A DNA stretch of 64,000 nucleotides, taken from assembly GCF_016741775.1 (NCBI RefSeq), contig NZ_JAERRK010000015.1:124001-188000 (forward strand), given 5' to 3'. Below the pieces are notes generated by a model. The model had not been told where the DNA came from. It worked only from the letters and a program-made list of their open reading frames with translations, and did not search any database. Positions 1 through 6,071 of this stretch are shown in pieces. Positions within the stretch are counted from its first letter, which is position 1. Every line of letters begins with the position of its first letter. A program made the position numbers and the translations under genes. The DNA is from Streptomyces actinomycinicus. Its GTDB lineage: Bacteria > Actinomycetota > Actinomycetes > Streptomycetales > Streptomycetaceae.

Positions 1-559
1 AGCCCGTCGCTTCCTTGCGCCGGGCCCGGTAGGCGGCGACATGCAGCCGGTTCCCGCAGGTGCGGCTGTCGCAGTAGCGGCGCGAGCGGTTGCGGGACAG
101 GTCGACGAAGGCGCGCCGGCAGTCCGGTGCCTCGCAGCGCCGGAGCCGTTCCTGCTCCCCGGCCACCACGAAGAAGGCGAGCGCCATCCCGCAGTCGGCC
201 GCGAGATGGTCGGCCACGGAGGCACCCGGGGCGAAGTAGTGCACATGCCAGTCGTAGCCGTCGTGGTCCGTCAGGCGCGGGGTGGTGCCCGCCGCGGCGA
301 TCAGCTCGTTGATCATCCCGGCCGCGGCGCGGGGATCGGTGGCCGCGAAGATCGCGGCGAAACGCCCCCGGACCTTGCGCACCGCTGAGAGATCGAACTC
401 GGACAGCACACCGACATCGCTGATCTGGTGGCTTCGTACGAAATCTGCGAGAGCCTGGACGTCGGGCAGTCCGTCCGCCGCCGCGTCGTCCTCCGGCACG
501 GTGTTCACCAGATCCACCACGCTGTCGAGGGCGCACCGGGTGTCGTGGGTGATCAGCAC
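1..559 (-). CDS. CGNR zinc-finger / ABATE-domain putative transcriptional regulator (partial, 3' end cut)
   Basis: The reading frame starts at a GTG (559) preceded by a GGAGCG ribosome site and stays open to the window edge; only the last codon or few are missing. The C-terminal end carries the hallmark CDSRTCGNR followed by HVAAYRARRK, with a second cysteine pair upstream (RRCEAPDCRR), so four cysteines can bind zinc. The N-terminal part (DLVNTVPEDD, then helices) fits the ABATE ligand-binding-like domain seen in this family. Such proteins are proposed stress-linked DNA-binding regulators, mainly in actinobacteria; the effector and targets are unknown. It is transcribed away from ssgB on the same strand, separated by 309 bp with a hairpin. 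Confidence 0.8.
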   Translation of the reverse strand, partial: MLITHDTRCALDSVVDLVNTVPEDDAAADGLPDVQALADFVRSHQISDVGVLSEFDLSAVRKVRGRFAAIFAATDPRAAAGMINELIAAAGTTPRLTDHDGYDWHVHYFAPGASVADHLAADCGMALAFFVVAGEQERLRRCEAPDCRRAFVDLSRNRSRRYCDSRTCGNRLHVAAYRARRKEATG

Positions 560-611
560 GTTTCGCTCCCTGGCCTGGGGGTCGGGCGGGCGCCCGCCGA
601 TGCTGGCCGAT

Positions 612-624
612 GGTAGCGACTACC
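612..624. promoter_or_regulatory. Palindrome GGTAGCGACTACC upstream of the CGNR regulator
   Basis: A perfect 5-bp inverted repeat (GGTAG/CTACC) with a 3-bp centre lies about 55 bp before the GTG of the leftward regulator gene. Its place fits an operator, perhaps for autoregulation, but no binding protein is known from the sequence alone. Confidence 0.3.
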
Positions 625-750
625 GCGCCCACTGCACCGGCCCCTGTCCGACCGGTTCGACCGTAGAACGCCTCCGTGCCGTCAAGGGTTCCCGCTCCCG
701 CTCGACGCGCGTCACACAGGGTGACGGTCCGATCATGGTCCGGAAGCAGG

Positions 751-790
751 CCGACGCCGCCCCCGTGATCACTCACGGTGGCGGCGTCGG
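751..790 (-). terminator. Hairpin downstream of ssgB
   Basis: CCGACGCCGCC (751-761) pairs exactly with GGCGGCGTCGG (780-790), and the inner CCGTGA/TCACGG extends the stem. It lies 79 bp past the ssgB stop. There is no U-tract, which is usual for Streptomyces terminators. Confidence 0.6.
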
Positions 791-868
791 TCCCTGCCGT
801 GTACGGCTGTCTTGGCCCGAGCCGTCTCCCCGAGTGGACGGCGCCGGGCTGCTTGGAAGGGTGGCGGC

Positions 869-1282
869 CTAGCTTTCCGCCAGGATGTGCGACAGCTCCT
901 GATCCAGGTCGAAGTGCCGGTGTTCCGTGCCGGGCGGCACGGCGGCGTCCGTTCGCTTCAGGAAGGACTCCAGGGCCCGCGCCGGGGCCTCGAGCAGCGC
1001 CTCCCCCTCCGGAGAGCTGAGGGCGATGCACACGACGCCCTGACCATGGCTGCGCGATGGCCAGACGCGGACGTCGCCGGTGCCGGTGGGCCGGTGAAGC
1101 CCTTCGGCGAGGAGGTCGCGGGCGAACACCCACTCGACGGTCTCCTCGGCTCCGGTGTGGAAGGTGGCGTGCACGGCGTAGGGGTCGGCCGTGTCGTACC
1201 GCAGGCCTGCGGGGACAGGCAGGGAGGACTCGCTCGACACAACGAGGCGCAGGTGCAGCTCGCAGCTGACCGTGGTGTTCAT
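869..1282 (-). CDS. ssgB: SsgB, sporulation and cell-division protein
   Basis: 137 residues, starting MNTTVSCELHLRL and ending DLDQELSHILAES, which I recognise as SsgB, the most conserved SsgA-like protein of sporulating actinomycetes. SsgB, with SsgA, brings FtsZ to future septum sites in aerial hyphae, so it acts at the membrane-proximal divisome before sporulation. The whole protein is one SsgA/SsgB domain with no membrane segment. The ATG at 1282 has GAAAGG about 10 bp upstream; a longer in-frame start at 1348 adds a basic stretch not seen in the family. It is transcribed alone, divergently from the PGPGW membrane gene, and followed by a hairpin. In S. coelicolor ssgB is known to depend on SigH and to be a BldD target. 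Confidence 0.93.
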   Translation of the reverse strand: MNTTVSCELHLRLVVSSESSLPVPAGLRYDTADPYAVHATFHTGAEETVEWVFARDLLAEGLHRPTGTGDVRVWPSRSHGQGVVCIALSSPEGEALLEAPARALESFLKRTDAAVPPGTEHRHFDLDQELSHILAES

Positions 1283-1343
1283 AAGCGCCAGGGCCTTTCG
1301 CTCAGTGTGCGCTCGGGGATTCGCACGTCGGCGAAATCGACAT

Positions 1344-1367
1344 GCCACCTACGATGCCGTTGTAAAC
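1344..1367 (-). promoter_or_regulatory. Candidate SigH-type promoter of ssgB
   Basis: On the minus strand GTTT (1367-1364) is followed 14 bp later by GGTGGC (1349-1344), loosely resembling the GTTT-N14/16-GGGTAT consensus of SigH. It would place the transcript start about 55 bp before the ATG. Immediately upstream an inverted repeat AAACCCCTCTGAGGGTTTT (1365-1383) overlaps the -35 region. The match in the -10 half is poor. Confidence 0.3.
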
Positions 1368-1473
1368 CCCTCTGAGGGTTTTGCGTGTGTTTACGTAACT
1401 CTTCCGGCCGAGAACTCGTACCAGACCTACGACCATTCCGGTGACCGGATTCGCTCGGGTAGGGTTTGTGTGT

Positions 1474-1956
1474 ATGAATACGGGGAGTGACGAGCCGGGC
1501 GAGGTCGCCGTGGCGGCGGACGAGGCGAACGAGGCGGACGAGGTGGACGCGGACCGGCCGGAGGCGGGGCCGGAGGCCGAGCAGGGCCTCGGCTCCCGGG
1601 CGCCGGAATTCATCAAGGCGCGCCGGGCCCTGCACCTGAGCTGGCAGGTCGGCGTCTTCGTGGTCGGCCTGGCCGTGGTCGCGGCCGGCATCGTCATGCT
1701 GCCGCTGCCGGGACCCGGCTGGGTGGTGATCTTCGGTGGCATGGCGATCTGGGCGACCGAGTTCGTCTGGGCCCAGCTCGTGCTGCGCTGGACCAAACGC
1801 AAGGTCACCGAGGCGGCCCAGCGGGCCCTCGACCCCAGGGTGCGGCGCCGCAACATCACCCTGACCGTGATCGGACTGGTGATCATCGGCGTGCTCGCCG
1901 GGGTCTACCTGTGGAAGTTCGGCCTCGTCATGCCGTGGAAGATCAAGGATCAGTGA
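1474..1956 (+). CDS. PGPGW-type small transmembrane protein (TIGR02611-like)
   Basis: 160 residues. An acidic N-terminal tail of about 45 residues (rich in E, D, A) precedes a hydrophobic helix, the signature PLPGPGWVVIFGG, a basic loop (TKRKVTEAAQRALDPRVRRR), and a third hydrophobic helix, ending MPWKIKDQ. This architecture fits the PF09656/TIGR02611 family of actinobacterial inner-membrane proteins of unknown function. The ATG at 1474 follows a weak GGTAGGG; an ATG 33 bp upstream is in frame but adds a non-family segment. It is divergent from ssgB and upstream of a tRNA gene; no operon partner. Confidence 0.75.
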   Translation: MNTGSDEPGEVAVAADEANEADEVDADRPEAGPEAEQGLGSRAPEFIKARRALHLSWQVGVFVVGLAVVAAGIVMLPLPGPGWVVIFGGMAIWATEFVWAQLVLRWTKRKVTEAAQRALDPRVRRRNITLTVIGLVIIGVLAGVYLWKFGLVMPWKIKDQ

Positions 1957-2040
1957 CCGGTGCCCGGGGCCCGGCCGCCCGGCGGCCCGGCCCCTGGTCG
2001 GAGGCACCCCCTGACATGGGGTAATGTTCTTCCTGCGCCC

Positions 2041-2112
2041 GGGCGATTAGCTCAGTGGGAGAGCGCTTCGTTCACACCGAAGAGGTCACTGGTTCGAACC
2101 CAGTATCGCCCA
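2041..2112 (+). tRNA. tRNA-Val(CAC), first copy
   Basis: All four arms fold cleanly: acceptor GGGCGAT/ATCGCCC, D-arm GCTC/GAGC, anticodon stem CTTCG/CGAAG around loop TTCACAC (anticodon CAC, valine GUG), T-arm ACTGG-TTCGAAC-CCAGT, discriminator A. No CCA is encoded. A perfect 14-bp hairpin follows at once. Confidence 0.97.
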
Positions 2113-2120
2113 CCCGGACC

Positions 2121-2153
2121 GACGGCCCACCTGCGAGATGCAGGTGGGCCGTC
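2121..2153 (+). terminator. Terminator after the first tRNA-Val
   Basis: GACGGCCCACCTGC (2121-2134) and its exact reverse complement (2140-2153) enclose the 5-nt loop GAGAT, 8 bp after the tRNA. Confidence 0.8.
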
Positions 2154-2584
2154 GGCGTGTGTGCGCCCGGACCGCGTACGGCCGGACGGCGCGTGTGTTG
2201 TCCGTCGGCGTGTGTGGCCCGTCGGCGTGTGTGCGCCCGGACCGCCTGCTGACGGCCGGACCGGAGCATCGGCGGAAATCCCCCCGGTGTTTTCCGAAAC
2301 GCCGTCACTTTCCTTGGGAAATACGACAAGCGAGGAATTCCCCTCGATCTCCGGCCCCGGGCACAGGCTCCCCGCAATCTGAGCCGCGGTCACTTCCGTG
2401 CGGATCTGGGGGAGTCGGCCGGGCCGACGGTGAGGAGCGCGGAATTCCGGTCGACTCCGCGACCATGGCGTCCGTCGTCGGTGCGCCCGTCATCGGCAGG
2501 AGGACCCTGCGGGAGTGGGGGAGCGCCGTCGCACGGGCGGCGGCGCTCTTGCCCCGAGTGTGCCGGGGGGCGCGGCTCGGTGCA

Positions 2585-2600
2585 TGAGTACGCGTACTCA
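2585..2600. promoter_or_regulatory. 16-bp perfect palindrome TGAGTACGCGTACTCA
   Basis: The palindrome ends 45 bp before the ATG of the SRPBCC gene and is followed by the AT-rich GATTTATGCA, unusual in this GC-rich DNA. Position and symmetry fit an operator overlapping a promoter. It is also flanked by TGCA on both sides (2581 and 2607). Confidence 0.45.
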
Positions 2601-2645
2601 GATTTATGCACCTTCTTCAGGAGCCTTCCGGGGCACACTCGGGCC

Positions 2646-3092
2646 ATGCACCCCAACCACTACCGCTTCCGCAGCCTGTGGTCGCTGCCCGCTCCGCCGG
2701 CCGTCGTGTACGCGGCCCTGGAACGGGCCGAGGACTACCCCCGCTGGTGGCCGCAGGTGCGGTCGGCGACCCGCCGGGACGACGGCACCGGCATGATCAC
2801 CGTCCGGTCCGTGCTGCCGTACGCGATCACGTTCACCGTGCGCGAGATCCGCCGCGACCCGGCCGCCGGCGTCCTGGAGGCCGCGCTCTCCGGCGACATC
2901 GAGGGCTGGTCGCGCTGGACCGTCACCGCCGGCGGCCCCGGCACCCTCGCCCGGTACGACCAGGAGGTCGAGGTGCGCAAACCCCTGCTCAGGCTGCTCT
3001 CCGTCCCGGGACGGCCCGTCTTCCGCGCCAACCACGCGCTGATGATGCGCGCCGGCCGGCGTGGACTGCGGCGCCGGCTGGAAGCGGTTTGA
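2646..3092 (+). CDS. SRPBCC (polyketide cyclase/dehydrase-like) family protein
   Basis: 148 residues. It opens with HYRFRSLWSLPAPPAVVYAAL, then DYPRWWPQV, a pattern typical of START/SRPBCC lipid- or ligand-binding proteins (helix, W-P-x-W-W loop, then an antiparallel sheet). Two-thirds along, EGWSRWTVT and RYDQEVEV give the strands, and a C-terminal amphipathic helix ends the fold. No catalytic motif can be named; the ligand is unknown. The ATG (2646) is 73 codons inside a longer open frame whose upstream part crosses the palindrome at 2585 and is not coding-like. It sits alone between two identical tRNA-Val genes. Confidence 0.8.
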   Translation: MHPNHYRFRSLWSLPAPPAVVYAALERAEDYPRWWPQVRSATRRDDGTGMITVRSVLPYAITFTVREIRRDPAAGVLEAALSGDIEGWSRWTVTAGGPGTLARYDQEVEVRKPLLRLLSVPGRPVFRANHALMMRAGRRGLRRRLEAV

Positions 3093-3131
3093 AGGAACGG
3101 CGCCCGGGCCTGTATTGTTCAGTGCGTTCCC

Positions 3132-3203
3132 GGGCGATTAGCTCAGTGGGAGAGCGCTTCGTTCACACCGAAGAGGTCACTGGTTCGAACCCAGTATCGC
3201 CCA
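3132..3203 (+). tRNA. tRNA-Val(CAC), second identical copy
   Basis: Identical over 72 bp to the tRNA at 2041-2112, same anticodon CAC, 1,091 bp downstream in the same direction. It follows the SRPBCC stop by 39 bp and is followed by its own strong terminator. Confidence 0.97.
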
Positions 3204-3211
3204 CGCTCGGG

Positions 3212-3255
3212 GAGAGCGACGTGTGTCCGCCGTATACGCGGACCACGTCGCTCTC
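3212..3255. terminator. Terminator between tRNA-Val and the convergent exonuclease gene
   Basis: GAGAGCGACGTG (3212-3223) pairs with CACGTCGCTCTC (3244-3255), with an inner GTCCGC/GCGGAC stem, and is followed on the plus strand by TTCTTTTTG, a rare real U-tract. It can serve both the rightward tRNA and the leftward exonuclease gene. Confidence 0.85.
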
Positions 3256-3282
3256 TTCTTTTTGTGGCCCGTGCCGCGCAGC

Positions 3283-4014
3283 TCACGCAGCCGCGGGCAG
3301 CTCCGGCCGCAGCGGCCACTCCGTGCTGACGATCTCCGTCGAGCCGCTGCGCGCGAACCACGCCTGCAGCCCGCGCGCCTGCGCCGCGTGCCAATTGGCC
3401 TGGAGCGTGTGCAGCTCGGCGGGGGAGAGGCGCTCCATCCGGGTCGCGAACCGGCGGCCCACCGCCCGTACGACGTCCAGCGCGGCCAACGCGTCCGCCG
3501 CCGCGTCGTGCGCCCCCTGCAGCGTCACGCCGTAGTGCGCGCACAGGTCGGTCAGAGTGCGGCGGCCCTTGCGGTACCGGTCCAGATGCTTGTCCAGCAC
3601 CCGCGGGTCCAGCACCGTCAGCGGCATCGACTCGAACCAGCGGTCCAGCGAGGACGCCCGGTGCCGGCGCAACTCCCGGTCCAGCAACGTCAGATCGAAC
3701 GGCGCGTTCATCACCACCAGCGGCCGGCCCAGCGCCGCGTGCTCGGCCAGCTGCTCGGCTATCTCGTACATCACCGGAGCCGGCCAGCGCCCGTTGTGCT
3801 GCAGGTGCTCCTCCGTCAGCCCGTGCACCGCCGTCGCGGACTCCGGCACCGGCACACCCGGGTTCACCAGCCAGCTGGTCACCCGGGGCCGGGTTCCCGG
3901 CGCGTCCTGGACGACGACGGCGGCCGACACGATCCGGTCGGTCTCGACGTCCACGCCCGTCGTCTCCGTGTCGAAGGCGGCCAGCGGCCCCTCGTACCAG
4001 GTCGTCATCCTCAT
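3283..4014 (-). CDS. DEDDh-type 3'-5' exonuclease (DnaQ-like)
   Basis: 243 residues forming a single exonuclease fold. Motif I is FDTETTG (D15, E17), motif II is in VMNAPFDLTLLD, and motif III is GAHDAAADA with the H and D of the DEDDh subclass; HGLT is also present. This is the two-metal 3'-5' exonuclease family of the DNA polymerase III epsilon subunit and related repair nucleases. No polymerase- or BRCT-type extension exists, so it is a stand-alone DnaQ homologue. AAGGAG lies 4 bp before the ATG at 4014 and 10 bp before a second ATG at 4008; either could start translation. It is divergent from the DUF4365 gene, 162 bp away. Confidence 0.88.
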   Translation of the reverse strand: MRMTTWYEGPLAAFDTETTGVDVETDRIVSAAVVVQDAPGTRPRVTSWLVNPGVPVPESATAVHGLTEEHLQHNGRWPAPVMYEIAEQLAEHAALGRPLVVMNAPFDLTLLDRELRRHRASSLDRWFESMPLTVLDPRVLDKHLDRYRKGRRTLTDLCAHYGVTLQGAHDAAADALAALDVVRAVGRRFATRMERLSPAELHTLQANWHAAQARGLQAWFARSGSTEIVSTEWPLRPELPAAA

Positions 4015-4176
4015 CCAACTCCTTGTTCACCCACGGCAGGTGACGTTCCGTCTTCTGCCCGTTTGGTGATACCCGGGCCGTTTGCGCCGTACGCCGGCCG
4101 GACACAACAGGAGTGCGGGTCTTTGCAGTTCAGCGGCCCGCAGCGGGGAAACTCTTGGCTTGGAAGGCTGTCGGTC

Positions 4177-4743
4177 ATGGCCATAGCGCAGCCCGAGCGG
4201 GGCGGGCTGCTGCCCGACCGTCCGGGCACCCTTCGCGGCACGCTCGCCACCACCGCCTGCATGGAGACACTGCAGGTCGGCTATCTCCACGCGGTCGCCG
4301 CCGCGGCCGGCTGCTCGCTGTCCCAGCCCTTTCCGGACAACGGCATCGACTGGCACGTCAGCCACAGCGCACCCGGACACACCGTCGACGACGAGGTCAC
4401 CATCAAGGTGCAGCTGAAGGCCACCTACCAGATCGCGCCCAGCCCGCCCGGGCGCTTCTTCTCCTTCACCCTCGACAACGACCACCTGCGCAAGCTCGCC
4501 CGCACACCCGTCTCGGTGCACAAGATCCTGGTCGTCATGCTGGTCCCGCGCTCCCAGGACGACTGGCTGCGCGCCAGCCACGACCGGCTCGACCTCAGGC
4601 ACTGCTGCTACTGGGCCAACCTCGCCGGCCAGCCCGTCACCGGCCGGCACCGGACCACCGTGCGGATACCGACCTCGCGCATCTTCGACGACCGGGCCCT
4701 CTGCGAGATCATGACGCGGGTCGGGACGGGAGGCAGGCCATGA
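4177..4743 (+). CDS. DUF4365-domain protein, possible PD-(D/E)XK-type nuclease
   Basis: 188 residues. After a short variable start comes a helix (ETLQVGYLHAVAAAAG), then NGIDWHVS with D58 and, after a strand and turn, IKVQLKAT with Q79 and K81. That D...Q-x-K layout on a beta hairpin is the arrangement of the PD-(D/E)XK nuclease core, and DUF4365 proteins elsewhere are found with such features. Later segments (FTLDNDHLRKLA, ILVVMLVP, CYWANLAG) match the family's downstream region. ATG at 4177 has GGAAGG 9 bp upstream. Its TGA overlaps the ATG of the next gene (ATGA), so the two are coupled. Nuclease function is inference; the substrate and any defence role are untested. Confidence 0.72.
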   Translation: MAIAQPERGGLLPDRPGTLRGTLATTACMETLQVGYLHAVAAAAGCSLSQPFPDNGIDWHVSHSAPGHTVDDEVTIKVQLKATYQIAPSPPGRFFSFTLDNDHLRKLARTPVSVHKILVVMLVPRSQDDWLRASHDRLDLRHCCYWANLAGQPVTGRHRTTVRIPTSRIFDDRALCEIMTRVGTGGRP

Positions 4744-5972
4744 GGAACCGTCCCTCCGAAGAGCCGCTGCGGCAGGTCCGGCCGCACCCCGGCGACCAGC
4801 CCTGGAACCGGCCGCCGCACCCCGCCGACGTGGACCCCGCCGTGCTCGGCGCCCTGCTGCACCGGCACGGCTGGCAGCGGCGAGGGGGAGCGGCCGGCCG
4901 CTACGGCCGCTGGACCCCGCCCGGCCCCGGCGGCGGCGGGACCAGCCTGCTCGTCCCCGAGAGCCGCGCCTTCCCCGACAGCGACGACCTGCTCGGCGAG
5001 GCGCTCGACGCCCTCGCCCGCAACGGCACCTCCGCCGCGCGCGAGGTGCTGATCTCGCTGGCCGTGCCCAGCGACGAGATCCGCTGGTGGCGCGACACCC
5101 CGAGCGGCCCCGCCGGCGCCGCCCCCTGGTCCGCCGGCGAGCACCTGCGCGGCGCGGCCCGGCAGATGCTGCTCGCCGCCGCACTCGCCACCCGCGCGCG
5201 TGCCGGCTACTACGGCGCCCGCCACCGCCGCGCCGCCACGGCCCTCCTGGACGAGGTCCTCGTCGGACCCGCCGCCGAGGGCCGCACCCTCACCGCGTTC
5301 GCCCCCGTCCCCACCGGCCGCCCCCTGGCCGTCCGCCTCCACCAGGCCCTCCACGCCGCCCGCGAGGCGATCGACTACCAGCGGGCCACCGGCGGCATGG
5401 ACGCCTTCGACGGCGCCGTCGAAGCGGGCGTCAGCCGCGAACTCACCGAGGCGCTCACCACCCTGGTCCGCGGCACCGAGGGCGCCCGCGTCGCCGTCGC
5501 CTGGGCACCCGGCACCCAAGCCCCCGACGGCTGCGCCTCCGCCGCGGAGCCCGTCGAGTTCTCGCCCGGCGACCTACCCGTGCTGCGCGAGGCCGCCGCC
5601 CGCTACCTCCGCGAGGAACCCTCGGTCCCGGTCCGCGTCACCGGCGCAGTCGTCCGCATGCGGCGCTCCGGCCCCGGCGGCGAGGGGACCGTACGACTGC
5701 GTGTCCTCGCCGGAGCAGAGGTCCCGCACGTCCGCGTCACCCTCGACGAGGAGGACTACCGCATCGCCGGCCACGCCCACCTCGTCGGACTCCCGGTGCG
5801 CGTGCACGGCAGGCTGGAGCGCCGGGGCGGCTTCCGCCGGCTGACCGGCGCCTCCGGGGTCGTACCCGTGCAGGTCGACGAGGGCGAGCGGGACCGGCTG
5901 ATGAAGGCCCTGCAGGAGAACCTCGACTTCTTCGAGGAGGCGTGCGGGGAAGCGTACGGGGACGAGGACTGA
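4740..5972 (+). CDS. Unknown protein translationally coupled to the DUF4365 protein
   Basis: 410 residues, ATG overlapping the preceding stop (ATGA). I do not recognise a named family. An N-terminal region (VLGALLHRHGWQRRGG ... GRYGRWTPP) precedes an alanine-rich helical middle with ISLAVPSDEIRWWRD and HQALHAAREAIDYQRA. The last 120 residues look strand-rich (VPVRVTGAVVRMRR, GTVRLRVLAG, LPVRVHGRLERRG), which could be an OB-like beta barrel, and the end is acidic (EACGEAYGDED). No catalytic motif or membrane segment is evident. Coupling suggests it acts with the DUF4365 protein. It lies 99 bp before thrS. Confidence 0.7.
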   Translation: MRNRPSEEPLRQVRPHPGDQPWNRPPHPADVDPAVLGALLHRHGWQRRGGAAGRYGRWTPPGPGGGGTSLLVPESRAFPDSDDLLGEALDALARNGTSAAREVLISLAVPSDEIRWWRDTPSGPAGAAPWSAGEHLRGAARQMLLAAALATRARAGYYGARHRRAATALLDEVLVGPAAEGRTLTAFAPVPTGRPLAVRLHQALHAAREAIDYQRATGGMDAFDGAVEAGVSRELTEALTTLVRGTEGARVAVAWAPGTQAPDGCASAAEPVEFSPGDLPVLREAAARYLREEPSVPVRVTGAVVRMRRSGPGGEGTVRLRVLAGAEVPHVRVTLDEEDYRIAGHAHLVGLPVRVHGRLERRGGFRRLTGASGVVPVQVDEGERDRLMKALQENLDFFEEACGEAYGDED

Positions 5973-6071
5973 GGGTGACCGTTTCGCGGTCGGTGCCGTC
6001 GGGTCGGTACGATCGCCTGTGCGCGCGCTCCTGGTATGGCGCCGCACCCCACCTTCAGTCAGGAGAGACCG

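Larger units (their letters stand above)
560..868. other. Intergenic region between the CGNR regulator and ssgB
   Basis: This 309-bp gap has no convincing gene. It contains a long GC hairpin (751-790) that would end ssgB transcription, and a 13-bp palindrome GGTAGCGACTACC (612-624) about 55 bp before the start of the CGNR regulator. Longer reading frames crossing it run through the regulator and ssgB in other frames and lack codon bias of their own. Confidence 0.5.
2113..2645. other. Intergenic region between tRNA-Val and the SRPBCC gene
   Basis: 533 bp without a convincing gene. The left part holds the tRNA terminator and irregular copies of GTCGGCGTGTGTG (around 2151, 2203, 2220). The right part holds a 16-bp palindrome at 2585-2600 close to the next gene. 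Short reading frames here lack family resemblance. Confidence 0.5.

Noticed and set aside
5973..6071. T-box riboswitch before thrS
   Set aside because: The gap is 99 bp with no T-box core word or terminator; too short for the element.
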